Origin: a virus
Length of the DNA: 64,000 bases
IMG/VR virus record: IMGVR_UViG_3300025011_000019
Coordinates: 62,001 to 126,000 of that record
Strand: one strand, 5' to 3'
The notes under the pieces were generated by a model. The model was not told the origin of the DNA. It ran no database searches and was given only the letters and a program-made list of their open reading frames with translations. Of the stretch, positions 24,226 through 32,118 are shown one piece after another; position 1 is the first letter of the stretch; the number at the start of each line of letters is the position of its first letter. The translations under genes were made by a program, and so were the position numbers.

Positions 24226-24387
24226 ATGATTTATGGATTAATACTTATAGTTTTTCTTTTAGGAATCTATTTTTTCATGATAAATATCACGGATTTAAAA
24301 AGTAACAAATTTTTATATTTGAGTTCATTAATGTTTATATCATCTTTGACACTAATAATGTTTGAATGGATATTTATGCATAGATAG
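24226..24387 (+). CDS. Two-span membrane microprotein, 53 aa
   Basis: Two hydrophobic helices (GLILIVFLLGIYFFMI and LSSLMFISSLTLIMFEWIF) joined by a short polar loop (TDLKSNKF). AAGAAAGGAATTATC is the ribosome site. Likely a cytoplasmic-membrane protein of unknown role. Confidence 0.65.
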   Translation: MIYGLILIVFLLGIYFFMINITDLKSNKFLYLSSLMFISSLTLIMFEWIFMHR

Positions 24388-24430
24388 ATGAAAGACATCT
24401 TTGATAGGGTTAGAAGAAAGGAATAAAATA

Positions 24431-24769
24431 ATGAAGAAAATCAAAAAACCAAAGAAAAGTAGAAAATGCAAAGAAGATTTTGTTGATAAGGTAGAAAAAT
24501 TTATTGCTACAACTGATGATTGGTGTCCTAACTATGAAGGAGATAAAGTTAGAATATTTCTATTGCGAAATAAATACAAAGAAGATAAATTTAATTTTGT
24601 TCGTATTGCAGTATGGGGTAATGATGACCTTGGTTTAGAAATGGATTTTAAAGGAACTTCCGAAGAAAATAGGCTCAAGTATATTGAATGGAAAGAAAAT
24701 ATATTTGATAAAGTGCCAGAACCTTGTACAATGGAATATTTAAGGAAACTTGGTTTTTATAACGCTTAA
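24431..24769 (+). CDS. Hypothetical protein, 112 aa
   Basis: Starts at the ATG behind GAAGAAAGGAATAAA. Lysine-rich N-terminus (KKIKKPKKSRKCKEDFVDKV), then a beta-rich core (NFVRIAVWGNDDLGLEMDFK). The family is unknown. The basic head could touch nucleic acid. Confidence 0.65.
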   Translation: MKKIKKPKKSRKCKEDFVDKVEKFIATTDDWCPNYEGDKVRIFLLRNKYKEDKFNFVRIAVWGNDDLGLEMDFKGTSEENRLKYIEWKENIFDKVPEPCTMEYLRKLGFYNA

Positions 24770-24861
24770 TAATTATCCCAGAAAACACGCATTTTATCTT
24801 CTTTTAGGATTTGAAAAACGGGGCATTAATGAGCATGTGAACGTATGAAGGAGGTTCAATA

Positions 24862-25128
24862 TTGAAAGTTGCAGTTAAAGAACAGCTAGAAAAACCATTG
24901 TTGGAAATAGGAAAATTGAGTTTGCTTTGTATAGATGAATATAAACATTATCATTTTACTGATGAAAAAGGTGTTCGTCAATCAGGAGATATAAGTGATT
25001 TAATTGCATGGTTTACTAAACAAGTTATGACTCTTGACCATGATGGAAGTATGCAAATAGATTTTACAAGGTTTATCTATTATAAAGAGTATGAAGATGA
25101 ACTTGACAATCTGTTTGGAAAGAAATAG
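24862..25128 (+). CDS. Hypothetical protein, 88 aa, TTG start
   Basis: TTG start eight bases after AAGGAGG; no ATG fits. Soluble alpha/beta protein (LSLLCIDEYKHYHFTDEKG) with a C-terminal helix. Unknown. Confidence 0.6.
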   Translation: MKVAVKEQLEKPLLEIGKLSLLCIDEYKHYHFTDEKGVRQSGDISDLIAWFTKQVMTLDHDGSMQIDFTRFIYYKEYEDELDNLFGKK

Positions 25129-25160
25129 AACGCATTTCATTTCTAGAAAGGATGATTAAT

Positions 25161-25535
25161 TTGCATAACTTTGTGTGTGGTTGGTTAGATTTAAATGGGG
25201 AATTTCATATCTGTGGTGAATATGAACATATTAGTTTAGCAGATGAATTGGAGAATAAATTAGGGTTGAAGATATATGATCGTGAGAACTTTAAACTATT
25301 TCATGGTGAGCATTTACTTGAAAAGTTAGGTTGGGTTAAGTTTACTCAAGCAGAATTTTACAAGGAGTATGATTCCTATCCAGATAAAGGTTATGTATTT
25401 TTCCTTTGGTCAGAACATCAATTAACCAGAGGGCAAACTGATTGGTTGCTGGATAACATGTTAACATTTTCTCCTTCTCAAATTAAAATGATTGAGGACA
25501 TTTTTAGGAATCAAATGGATTTTTGGAATAGGTGA
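25161..25535 (+). CDS. Hypothetical protein, paralogue of the gene at 1364
   Basis: The TTG at 25161 is better spaced from AGAAAGG than the ATG at 25152 and gives a start aligned with its paralogue. Shared features are a GWLDLNGEFH start, an early His, GEHLLEKLGWVKF, and a C-terminal LTRGQTDWLLDN. The longer protein adds a C-terminal helix. Family function unknown. Confidence 0.65.
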   Translation: MHNFVCGWLDLNGEFHICGEYEHISLADELENKLGLKIYDRENFKLFHGEHLLEKLGWVKFTQAEFYKEYDSYPDKGYVFFLWSEHQLTRGQTDWLLDNMLTFSPSQIKMIEDIFRNQMDFWNR

Positions 25536-25571
25536 TAAAACGGTGATTTCATCACCAGAAGGAGGAAATTA

Positions 25572-25730
25572 ATGAGTGAAGAGAACTCTTTTGAATACAA
25601 AAAAGGATACTTAGACGGAATCCAAGACTGTAAAAAAGATATTAAAAAACAAATAGTTGAATTAATTGATAATGGTTTTATTTCTTCTCTTGAAGATGTA
25701 ATAAGATATTTAGAGAGCAAAGGTATGTAA
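25572..25730 (+). CDS. Hypothetical protein, 52 aa
   Basis: Begins MSEENSFEYKKGYLDGIQDC and is helical throughout; the GYLDGIQD segment is like the short 'YxxGYxDG' helix of many phage microproteins. AAGGAGGAAATTA ribosome site. Unknown role. Confidence 0.6.
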   Translation: MSEENSFEYKKGYLDGIQDCKKDIKKQIVELIDNGFISSLEDVIRYLESKGM

Positions 25731-25787
25731 TATTCAATATAAGGAAGAATAAAATGGCGATTTTATAGTTAGGAGGAGAAAACGTAA

Positions 25788-25973
25788 ATGAACATTTGTG
25801 AGAAATTAATTTGTCATTCTTGTGAAGAGGAAAAATGTGAGAATACTGAACAATGGTATGCTTGTGCAGACTTTGACCGCTATTGTGATTCTAAAGAAAT
25901 AAATGTAGAGAATATTGCATTTGGTACATGTTGTTCAAATTGCAAAGAAAAATTAGTTTATAATATAAGATAA
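25788..25973 (+). CDS. Cysteine-rich protein, 61 aa
   Basis: Ten cysteines in 61 residues, in pairs (CHSCEEEKC, CADFDRYC, CCSNC). This is enough for two metal sites. AGGAGGAGAAAACG precedes the ATG. Similar small Cys-rich proteins lie at 27016, 33673 and 56268. Function unknown. Confidence 0.65.
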   Translation: MNICEKLICHSCEEEKCENTEQWYACADFDRYCDSKEINVENIAFGTCCSNCKEKLVYNIR

Positions 25974-25988
25974 ATGGAGGAAATTAAA

Positions 25989-26228
25989 TTGGAAAATGAT
26001 TTAAGGAAAACAGAGACAAATGGTGTGGAGAAAGTATTGAAAAATCTAGGTTTTCAAATGTGCGAACCAGATGGGACTTATAGACCTTTCAATGAAGTGA
26101 TGATTGACTTGGGTGAAGCTATTAAAAAATTAAGAGAGACTAGTAATGAAAAACAATTTGAAATTATGAGAGATCATATCTATAATACCATCGTTGGAGC
26201 AAGATATAAAAACCAATTTAAGTTTTAA
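25989..26228 (+). CDS. Small protein resembling a piece of a tape-measure protein, 79 aa
   Basis: I use the TTG behind GGAGGAAATTAAA; the ATG at 25974 overlaps the ribosome site. The order LGFQMCEPDGTYRPFNEV, a helix with LGEAIKKL, then IVGARYKNQF resembles the repeat in phage tail tape-measure proteins (V-DG-FR--DVL-DL ... G-RQ-N-F). It stands alone and lacks the rest of such a protein, so I infer a small derivative or a fragment, with low certainty. Confidence 0.5.
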   Translation: MENDLRKTETNGVEKVLKNLGFQMCEPDGTYRPFNEVMIDLGEAIKKLRETSNEKQFEIMRDHIYNTIVGARYKNQFKF

Positions 26229-26274
26229 ATGAAGATATAAATCAACCATTTTAATCATAAAAGGAGACTCAAAA

Positions 26275-26997
26275 ATGAAAACTAATCCACACATCAAAGA
26301 AGATCCAGATACATTCATCAGAAACAATATGAAACTTGCCAATTCTGTTGCATTAAAATTTTATCATAAGCTATATAAACAAGGATTAGAAAAAGATGAT
26401 ATTCTAAGCATTGGATACATAGGACTAATTAAAGCATATGAAAAATTCAATCCTACTAAATTCAAAGGAGAGAATGGAAGTGAAATAAAATTTAGTACAT
26501 ATGCTGTTCCTATGATTTGGGGAGAAATAAGCAATAATATTCGTGCTAATTATGATTTTATATCAATTCCTAATTCAGTTAAAGAAACTGTTGCAAAAAT
26601 TAGGAAAGCAGGTTATCTCGAAGAAGATAATCCGAAAGAAATATCACAGAAATTAAATATTTCCTTAAAGTTAATTAAATCAGGAATACAGGTATTGAAT
26701 CAATGTTCATTAATTGATAGTTTGGATAGAGGATTGGATGAAAATGAATCAAGTAATATTTTAGCAGATTTAATTCAAGGGGACACCGGAAGAGAATTAG
26801 AAAATGAAATAATATTGAATGATTTTTTAAGTTTATTATCAGATCAAATGTTAGAAGTTTATAAGTTAAGATTTAAGTATGGATTTAATCAAAGAGAAGT
26901 TGGTGAAGTATTGAATTTGAGTCAGAAGATTGTAAGTAGGACAGAGAAGAAAATATTTGATTTAGCAGAAATGTATTGTGGCGATGTGGCTTGTTAG
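26275..26997 (+). CDS. Sigma-70 family RNA polymerase sigma factor
   Basis: The 240-residue protein has sigma region 2 (about 20-90: LANSVALKFYHKL ... DDILSIGYIGLIKAYEKFNP ... FSTYAVPMIWGEI), a region 3-like part (about 100-140) and region 4 (about 190-235: LRFKYGFNQREVGEVLNLS with a helix-turn-helix). The size and order match SigB/SigF/SigG-type group 3 factors. It would redirect host RNA polymerase to phage promoters, plausibly middle or late ones. AAAGGAGACTC is the ribosome site. Confidence 0.9.
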   Translation: MKTNPHIKEDPDTFIRNNMKLANSVALKFYHKLYKQGLEKDDILSIGYIGLIKAYEKFNPTKFKGENGSEIKFSTYAVPMIWGEISNNIRANYDFISIPNSVKETVAKIRKAGYLEEDNPKEISQKLNISLKLIKSGIQVLNQCSLIDSLDRGLDENESSNILADLIQGDTGRELENEIILNDFLSLLSDQMLEVYKLRFKYGFNQREVGEVLNLSQKIVSRTEKKIFDLAEMYCGDVAC

Positions 26998-27015
26998 AAA
27001 GGATTGTGAGATAAG

Positions 27016-27222
27016 ATGATTATTGATTACACAAAGTTTACATTAAAATGTGGTGGCAATGGGTATAATGATTGTGGACAAAATGAAATACGAAGATGTT
27101 GTGTGGCGTGTGATAAATATAAGGACTGTAATTTAAAGGGTTGGACTTGTCATCCTCTAAAAGATTTGTTTAATAATAACCCACAAGAATGCCCTGCTTT
27201 ATACTTAAAAATAGAAAGATAA
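27016..27222 (+). CDS. Cysteine-rich protein, 68 aa
   Basis: Eight cysteines, including adjacent CC and the series CVACDKYKDCNLKGWTC, then ECPALYLK at the end. Likely a metal-binding phage microprotein; the ribosome site AGAAAGGATTG lies in the spacer after the sigma gene, so they are probably co-expressed. Unknown role. Confidence 0.6.
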   Translation: MIIDYTKFTLKCGGNGYNDCGQNEIRRCCVACDKYKDCNLKGWTCHPLKDLFNNNPQECPALYLKIER

Positions 27223-27243
27223 TTAGAAAAGGAGGTATTGTTA

Positions 27244-27429
27244 ATGGATTTTAAAGGTAAAGATAAAAAATATATTGATCAATGGATTAGAATGATGCTA
27301 CCTAATCTTGATTTATCAGTATATGAAAGATTTGGATATCTAAGAGGATATTCAGGATACAAAGGGAAGTTGGATGGATACTTTCAAGAACAATATGAGC
27401 AATTGATTGGTATTTTGACTAAAGAATAA
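27244..27429 (+). CDS. Hypothetical protein, 61 aa
   Basis: Starts at the ATG nine bases after AAGGAGG. Aromatic-rich small protein (YLRGYSGYKGKLDGYFQEQY) with a helical end. No family recognised. Confidence 0.6.
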   Translation: MDFKGKDKKYIDQWIRMMLPNLDLSVYERFGYLRGYSGYKGKLDGYFQEQYEQLIGILTKE

Positions 27430-27514
27430 TAAATCATTTCATTGCATTTATCTGGAATTTAATACTAGAAAAACCAAACAATTGCATGTATAATTAGCAT
27501 GAGAGGTGAAAATC

Positions 27515-27694
27515 ATGCAAGACATTATTAATACGATTAAAATTTCAACTAATTCTAATGAAGTAAAACAAATTTTAAAACCACTAAAAATTAAAGAAGT
27601 TATTAAAATTGCAAAAGGTTTAGATATTTGTATTAGAGGAAATGAGAACAAAACTGAAGTGATTAATAATATTATTTTAGGGATTATGAAATAG
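27515..27694 (+). CDS. Hypothetical helical protein, 59 aa
   Basis: Starts at the ATG eight bases after GAGAGG, rather than at the GTG three codons upstream. The C-terminal part (KIAKGLDICIRGNENKTEVINNI) resembles a SAP-like or short helical domain found in phage proteins, but the match is weak. TATAAT at 27489 lies upstream without a clear -35 box. Confidence 0.55.
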   Translation: MQDIINTIKISTNSNEVKQILKPLKIKEVIKIAKGLDICIRGNENKTEVINNIILGIMK

Positions 27695-27712
27695 AAAAGG
27701 AGAATAAATTAA

Positions 27713-27901
27713 ATGATGTTTTCAGTTTTTGCAAAAGATTTTATACACGGAACGATAGTGCAACATAATATGACTGTAGAAGAAATTATCCAATTATTTT
27801 TAGATTGGAACGATGGGAAAGATATTGTAGTTAAGAATTTTATTATTAGAAATGTAAGTATTGAAACAATTAGCGTAAAGGAAACTGGAAGGGATGATTA
27901 A
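27713..27901 (+). CDS. Hypothetical protein, 62 aa
   Basis: Begins MMFSVFAKDFIHGTIVQ; small alpha/beta protein behind AAAAGGAG. Ends one base before the next gene. Function unknown. Confidence 0.6.
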   Translation: MMFSVFAKDFIHGTIVQHNMTVEEIIQLFLDWNDGKDIVVKNFIIRNVSIETISVKETGRDD

Positions 27902-28093
27902 ATGCAAGTAGAAATTATTCACACAAATGAAATTAAAAAATCAGAATATGTCTGGGCAGTAATTATTTGTGAAACCGATGAATGGTTAGACGATTTTCAA
28001 ACTTATCAAGAAGCAGAGAAGTTTTGTGAAGATAATGGATATGTGATTAAGGGTTATGGTAAGCGAACTGTTTCTAATGGATTTATGAAGTAA
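27902..28093 (+). CDS. Hypothetical protein, 63 aa
   Basis: Starts directly after the previous stop, with GGAAGGGATG in the end of that gene. Strand, helix (TYQEAEKFCEDNGY), strand. It resembles small phage proteins with a 'EA..FC..NGY' core; no function known. Confidence 0.6.
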   Translation: MQVEIIHTNEIKKSEYVWAVIICETDEWLDDFQTYQEAEKFCEDNGYVIKGYGKRTVSNGFMK

Positions 28094-28115
28094 GAAATAA
28101 AATTTTTATAAAGTA

Positions 28116-28144
28116 TTGACGTATGGGTGGTTGTATGGTATGAT
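28116..28144 (+). promoter_or_regulatory. Sigma-A type promoter before the gene at 28191
   Basis: TTGACG, a 17-base spacer and TATGAT, about 30 bases before the ribosome site. A long frame that starts inside it is therefore not the true gene start. Confidence 0.7.
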
Positions 28145-28190
28145 ATGGATAAGAAGAAATTTGAGAGAAGAAAAAATTGAGAGGTGGAAT

Positions 28191-28466
28191 TTGAGTGCAA
28201 ATTTTAAGGTTTGGATTAGTAAATACGCTTTAACTAAAGGGATTTATGAATTAGAAGTAAAACGCTGTGTTAATAGCATTCGTGATAAAGATGAATCCGA
28301 CATGGTTGAAATTAGAAAAAATGGTTTTACTAGTTACTTTCATGGAGAGGGCAAAGAATGGCACCTAACTAAAGAATCTGCAATTGTGAGAGCAGAAGAA
28401 ATGAAATTAAGAAAGATTGAATCTGTTAAAAAACAACTCAATAAGTTAGAAAAGTTAAAATTCTAA
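28191..28466 (+). CDS. Conserved phage protein (KVWISKYALTKGIYE type), 91 aa
   Basis: TTG start behind GAGAGGTGG. The pattern FKVWISKYALTKGIYELEV, then YFHGEGKEWHLTKESAIVRAEEM and a lysine-rich C-terminal helix, is one I know from many phage proteins annotated only as hypothetical. It has its own promoter. The basic helix may contact nucleic acid; the role is unknown. Confidence 0.7.
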   Translation: MSANFKVWISKYALTKGIYELEVKRCVNSIRDKDESDMVEIRKNGFTSYFHGEGKEWHLTKESAIVRAEEMKLRKIESVKKQLNKLEKLKF

Positions 28467-28522
28467 AACCATAAATTACCTCGAACGACGTATTTTAAAG
28501 ACTATGGAAGGAATGATTGTAA

Positions 28523-28906
28523 ATGAATAAAACAGCTTACCTTTATCTTCGAAGCATTGAGGAAATCCCAAAACCTGTCCTATCAGCAGAAGATTTGAAG
28601 GATAAGTCAGATAGAACCCTATTATACGGTTATACGTGCGATAGAGATACTTGGCATGTATATTTAGAAGATGGTAAAATCTATACAGTTGTTTATAATG
28701 CTAGAGAAGATGAGATTAAACTTAACATTGTTCCTATAAATGAGAATAAGGATTTTGTGCCGAATAAGAGATTATATCCTGCAAAATGTGATTATCTTTT
28801 TTGCAAACTTCTTAAGGAGCATGGGGTTAATTTACCTTTTACAACATGGGAAGATGTAGTTGAAAAGCAAATATGTTATGGTAAAACATTGTCCGATAAA
28901 GATTAA
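28523..28906 (+). CDS. Hypothetical protein, 127 aa
   Basis: Soluble alpha/beta protein (LYGYTCDRDTWHVYLEDGK ... IYTVVYNAREDEI). Two cysteines near the C-terminal side are not in a metal pattern. AAGGAATGATTGTAA is the ribosome site. Family unknown. Confidence 0.65.
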   Translation: MNKTAYLYLRSIEEIPKPVLSAEDLKDKSDRTLLYGYTCDRDTWHVYLEDGKIYTVVYNAREDEIKLNIVPINENKDFVPNKRLYPAKCDYLFCKLLKEHGVNLPFTTWEDVVEKQICYGKTLSDKD

Positions 28907-28927
28907 GACTTATGGGAGGAAAATAAT

Positions 28928-29272
28928 ATGAACTTAATAGGTGTATCTTTAAAATTAACAGATCAAAAATTAGAAATAGAAGTGGCGAGATTACCAATTA
29001 TTAAAGAAACTGATAAAGTTATTAAACTTAATAGTAATAGCGAACTGGTTTTTGATTGTTTTGTTAATATACCAAAAGACAAAATAGGAATTGTTCAAAA
29101 GGGTAGATTCAGTGAAAGTGTTGGTGGTTTCGAAAGAAAGTTGTGGGATACAGATGATTCTCCTGAAAATGAACAAAAAATGATTGAACATTTAAAGATT
29201 TGTGCAAGAAATGAAATGGAAAGACGTAAATATACTTTTAACAAAATGCTAGAAAATTTAAATAGTCGATGA
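28928..29272 (+). CDS. Hypothetical protein, 114 aa
   Basis: Beta-rich first half (LTDQKLEIEVARLP) and a helical C-terminal half (QKMIEHLKICARNEMERRKY). GGGAGGAAAATA precedes the ATG. I do not recognise it. Confidence 0.65.
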   Translation: MNLIGVSLKLTDQKLEIEVARLPIIKETDKVIKLNSNSELVFDCFVNIPKDKIGIVQKGRFSESVGGFERKLWDTDDSPENEQKMIEHLKICARNEMERRKYTFNKMLENLNSR

Positions 29273-29310
29273 AATTATTCATTTAATTGATGAAAGAGAG
29301 GTTATTAAAA

Positions 29311-29487
29311 ATGAGTGTTGTTACAACATATGATGAAAAACGAGATGAATTAAGGTTTCAATTAAGTAAATGTTTAACATTGGCAAGAGAGATGTTAGAT
29401 GAGAATATTTGGGGTTTTGAAGAAATGAAAAGTGATTACGCCACTGATTTGTATGTAGCAGTAAAAAAAGCAAAAGACTTGGTGTAA
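29311..29487 (+). CDS. Hypothetical helical protein, 58 aa
   Basis: The ATG at 29311, behind GAGAGGTTATTAA, is preferred over the ATG at 29287. A short helical protein (LSKCLTLAREMLDENIWGFE) of a kind seen in many phages. It ends just before a 16-bp inverted repeat. Confidence 0.6.
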   Translation: MSVVTTYDEKRDELRFQLSKCLTLAREMLDENIWGFEEMKSDYATDLYVAVKKAKDLV

Positions 29488-29503
29488 AAAATATGCTCAT
29501 AAA

Positions 29504-29561
29504 AACCTAATATAATTATTTCAATCATATCTATATCATGTTAATATAATTATATTAGGTT
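29504..29561 (+). terminator. Perfect 16-bp inverted repeat before the UV endonuclease gene
   Basis: AACCTAATATAATTAT and its exact complement are separated by 26 bases, and the second arm ends 26 bases before the start codon of the endonuclease gene. It can terminate upstream transcription or act as an RNA or protein-bound control site. All arms are AT-rich, so the hairpin is moderately stable. Confidence 0.6.
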
Positions 29562-29587
29562 ATATCCAAAGGGAGGAATTACATAAA

Positions 29588-30469
29588 ATGATCAGACATG
29601 TAGGATTCGCTTGTATGAGTAAAAAATGCAATACAAAATATCAAATATTTAGATTAGCATCATTTAGTGAATACAGATTAAAACAAACAATTGCTCATAA
29701 TCTAAAAGAAACTGAGCGTACAATCCAACATTGCATTTCTGAAGGAATTAAATTATTCAGAATCAGTTCTGATTTAGTTACATTTGTTACTCATGAAATT
29801 ATGAAAGATATTGATTATATGTCTTGGATGCAATCTGATTTAAAAAGGATTGGTGATATAGCAAAAAATAATAATATGATATTGTCAATGCATCCTTCTC
29901 AAATGTGTGTATTATCAAGCAATAAAGATGAAGTTGTAAATAATTCTATCAAAGATTTAATTTATCATTATGATATTCTTAATGCTATGGGCCTTGATGA
30001 TTTTAATATTATAATTCATGCTGGTGGAGTTTATGGGAATAAAAGTGAAGCAATGAAGAGATTTATTAATGTTTTCAATAGTTTGCCTTTGGAATTGAGA
30101 AATCATATCTTGCTAGAGAATGATGACAAAAGTTATACTGTAAGTGATGTAATGAGAATACATCGAGAAACTGGAGTCAGAGCTGTGTTAGATATACATC
30201 ATATGTACTGCAATAATGATGGTACAGAATTAGATTTAGAAGCCATATTTGCTACTTGGAAGGATGGTAGAGTACCTAAGATTCATCTTAGTTCACCAAA
30301 GAGTATTGAAGCGTTTAGAAGTCATTCTGACATGATTGATTATGAATATTGTAGAGAGTTTTTTGAGAAGTATAAGGGATTAGAATTTGATGTAATGATT
30401 GAGGCAAAAGATAAGGATTTGGCTGTAGAGAAGTTTGTTGAGGATTATAGGAGAGTGATATGTGAGTGA
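29588..30469 (+). CDS. uvsE: UV damage endonuclease (UvdE/UvsE)
   Basis: The 293-residue protein matches UvdE, a TIM-barrel nuclease that nicks 5' of UV photoproducts and starts excision repair independent of UvrABC. Seen motifs, in order: VGFACMS near the start, ETERTIQHC, LFRISSDLV, LSMHPSQ (metal His), IIHAGGVYGNKSEA, LLENDD, AVLDIHHMYC and PKIHLSSP. These cover the metal-binding His, Asp and Glu residues, and the length is normal. It is preceded by a large inverted repeat and GGGAGGAATTAC. Phage copies are known and would let the phage repair its own DNA. Confidence 0.92.
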   Translation: MIRHVGFACMSKKCNTKYQIFRLASFSEYRLKQTIAHNLKETERTIQHCISEGIKLFRISSDLVTFVTHEIMKDIDYMSWMQSDLKRIGDIAKNNNMILSMHPSQMCVLSSNKDEVVNNSIKDLIYHYDILNAMGLDDFNIIIHAGGVYGNKSEAMKRFINVFNSLPLELRNHILLENDDKSYTVSDVMRIHRETGVRAVLDIHHMYCNNDGTELDLEAIFATWKDGRVPKIHLSSPKSIEAFRSHSDMIDYEYCREFFEKYKGLEFDVMIEAKDKDLAVEKFVEDYRRVICE

Positions 30470-30502
30470 TTAAAAAGTTATAATTAAAAAGGAGGAAATA
30501 TT

Positions 30503-30826
30503 ATGGAAAAGAATTATCATTGCAATCGCTATAAATGTCAAGATGAAAGATTAATCCCAAGAGTTCAAATATCAAAATATATGCGTAATATGTCATTAGA
30601 ATATCCCAATGATGAGCAATTATTAAATGATTGGAAAGAATACTATAAGGCAATGTGTAATGATATTAGAAGGTCTTGGAACATTGAAGGAATTATTGCA
30701 ACTGCATATTCTAAAGAAGAAAATGCAGTTTATGTTTATGAATTTCCTGTGAAAGCAGACGATACTATATTTTCACCTAAAATACAATGGGATGATGAAA
30801 TTAAAAGATATTATATCGAAATGTAG
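30503..30826 (+). CDS. Hypothetical protein, 107 aa
   Basis: Starts with a charged Cys/His stretch (NYHCNRYKCQDERLIPRVQI), then a helix (DEQLLNDWKEYYKAMCNDIR) and beta strands. AAAAGGAGG precedes the ATG. Unknown family. Confidence 0.65.
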   Translation: MEKNYHCNRYKCQDERLIPRVQISKYMRNMSLEYPNDEQLLNDWKEYYKAMCNDIRRSWNIEGIIATAYSKEENAVYVYEFPVKADDTIFSPKIQWDDEIKRYYIEM

Positions 30827-30870
30827 ATTATCATCCTATAAATGTGTGGTTTGAAGGGAGGAAATAAACC

Positions 30871-30957
30871 ATGTTGTATTTTGCTTTAGGTTTAATAGTT
30901 GGATTATTAGCATTTAATTTGGTATGGTTAGTTAAAATCGAAATGAAATTGCCTTAA
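30871..30957 (+). CDS. Single-span membrane microprotein, 28 aa
   Basis: MLYFALGLIVGLLAFNLVWL is a transmembrane helix followed by VKIEMKLP. A strong AAGGGAGGAAA ribosome site supports translation. Role unknown. Confidence 0.5.
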   Translation: MLYFALGLIVGLLAFNLVWLVKIEMKLP

Positions 30958-30981
30958 AGATGATGGAAGGAGGAAATTGTT

Positions 30982-31560
30982 TTGATTCAAAGAAATATTA
31001 CTTATTTTGGTCAACAAATTATTGTAGCTTGTGATGAGAAATGTAATAAAGCATGGGGTATAAATAATAGGCCAAAAATTCAATTCGATGATAATAATGA
31101 AGATGATTATGCTTACTTGTCAGATGATGAATTAAATGAAGCTCCTATTGATCCTGGAACTTATGAGGGATTTGAAATGAGTGGAAAACCAGAAATAAAA
31201 GAAGAAAGGTTAAATAAATGGTGTATTAGAGAATGTGAGAGAAGCTATAGAGGTCAATTGCCTATTGAATTGAAAGATTTTAGTAAGAAGATTTATAATA
31301 TTCCATCGTTGCATATAGTCAATGAAGTATCTAAAATGGATTATTCTGTTTGGATAACTTTAGACAATAAGCACTTAAAGATATCTGAAATGACTACAGA
31401 TCATATTAAGAATTGTATTAAAATGATCAAGCGCAGTAAATTTTTAGATGTCATGGAGCGTTATGATACAGTTCCAGAACCACCTCCAAGATATGTTGTT
31501 GATTATGACCAATACAAACCATATTTAAATATTTTTAAGAATGAATTAGAAACACGTTGA
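30982..31560 (+). CDS. Conserved phage protein with ACDEKC motif, 192 aa, TTG start
   Basis: Starts at TTG after GGAAGGAGGAAAT. The N-terminal 80 residues (ACDEKCNKAWGINNRPKI ... LSDDELNEAPIDPGTYEGFE ... RLNKWCIRECERS) match a protein known from many phages in which four cysteines (C-x3-C and C-x3-C) bracket an acidic region; this suggests a metal site. The C-terminal half, with KMDYSVWITLDNKHLKIS, is a separate domain I do not recognise. Function unknown. Confidence 0.7.
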   Translation: MIQRNITYFGQQIIVACDEKCNKAWGINNRPKIQFDDNNEDDYAYLSDDELNEAPIDPGTYEGFEMSGKPEIKEERLNKWCIRECERSYRGQLPIELKDFSKKIYNIPSLHIVNEVSKMDYSVWITLDNKHLKISEMTTDHIKNCIKMIKRSKFLDVMERYDTVPEPPPRYVVDYDQYKPYLNIFKNELETR

Positions 31561-31586
31561 AAAGTGATTTAAAAGGAGGTTTATAA

Positions 31587-31775
31587 ATGGATAAAGACGA
31601 TTTAATGTTTATGAGAAGGTCTACTTGGTGCAAGACAAAAGGAGAGTTATTATCAATTCTTGAATATTATATGAGTTCAAGAGATGGTAAGCAAGAAGAA
31701 GAAAATTTTCAAATAATGTATCGAAAAATACATGAGTTTATTAAGTGGATGGATGAAGAAAGTCCAATAGCATGA
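31587..31775 (+). CDS. Hypothetical protein, 62 aa
   Basis: Helical protein (TKGELLSILEYYMSSRDGKQ) behind AAAAGGAGG. No family recognised. It is followed by an AT-rich 110-base gap containing TATA-like repeats but no clear promoter. Confidence 0.6.
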   Translation: MDKDDLMFMRRSTWCKTKGELLSILEYYMSSRDGKQEEENFQIMYRKIHEFIKWMDEESPIA

Positions 31776-31884
31776 ATGTCTAGTTTCGAGGGATATACTT
31801 TATATAATTGGTACAATATGTTATATTATATACATACTGTTGCTTCTGTATATTTAGTGAGTAAAGTGAGAAGGGGATATTAAA

Positions 31885-32055
31885 ATCGATTTTAAAAGTG
31901 GAGATGTTGTTCTATTAAAAAGCGGAAGTCCTGCAATGACTATAGAAAGTATAGGGGTATACAGTGGTGCAACTAAAGCAATATGTATTTGGTTTGATGG
32001 AGCTAAAAAGTATAGCGATTCATTCGAGTTGCCAACTTTAGAAATATATGAATAA
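31885..32055 (+). CDS. DUF2158/YodC-like protein with ATC in place of ATG
   Basis: The frame reads DFKSGDVVLLKSGSPAMTIE ... ICIWFDGAKKYSDSFELPTL and is a clear YodC/DUF2158-type protein of normal length (56-57 residues). But the codon at the proper start (31885, eight bases after GAAGGGGAT) is ATC, and no ATG, GTG or TTG is available in frame. I infer either a rare ATC start or loss of the ATG by a single base change. The family is small, beta-rich and of unknown function. Confidence 0.65.
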   Translation: MDFKSGDVVLLKSGSPAMTIESIGVYSGATKAICIWFDGAKKYSDSFELPTLEIYE

Positions 32056-32061
32056 ATAGTT

Positions 32062-32093
32062 ATATTATACAGAAGTAACAGTTTGTATAATAT
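32062..32093 (+). promoter_or_regulatory. 9-bp AT-rich inverted repeat
   Basis: ATATTATAC and GTATAATAT flank 14 bases, in the gap before the gene at 32119. It could be an operator or weak hairpin; nothing more can be said. Confidence 0.3.
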
Positions 32094-32118
32094 TATATTT
32101 AAAGGAGTGAGAAATTAA

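Noticed and set aside
28116-28190. N-terminal 25 codons of the long frame at 28116
   Set aside because: They coincide with a sigma-A promoter and lack a ribosome site; the TTG at 28191 has one.
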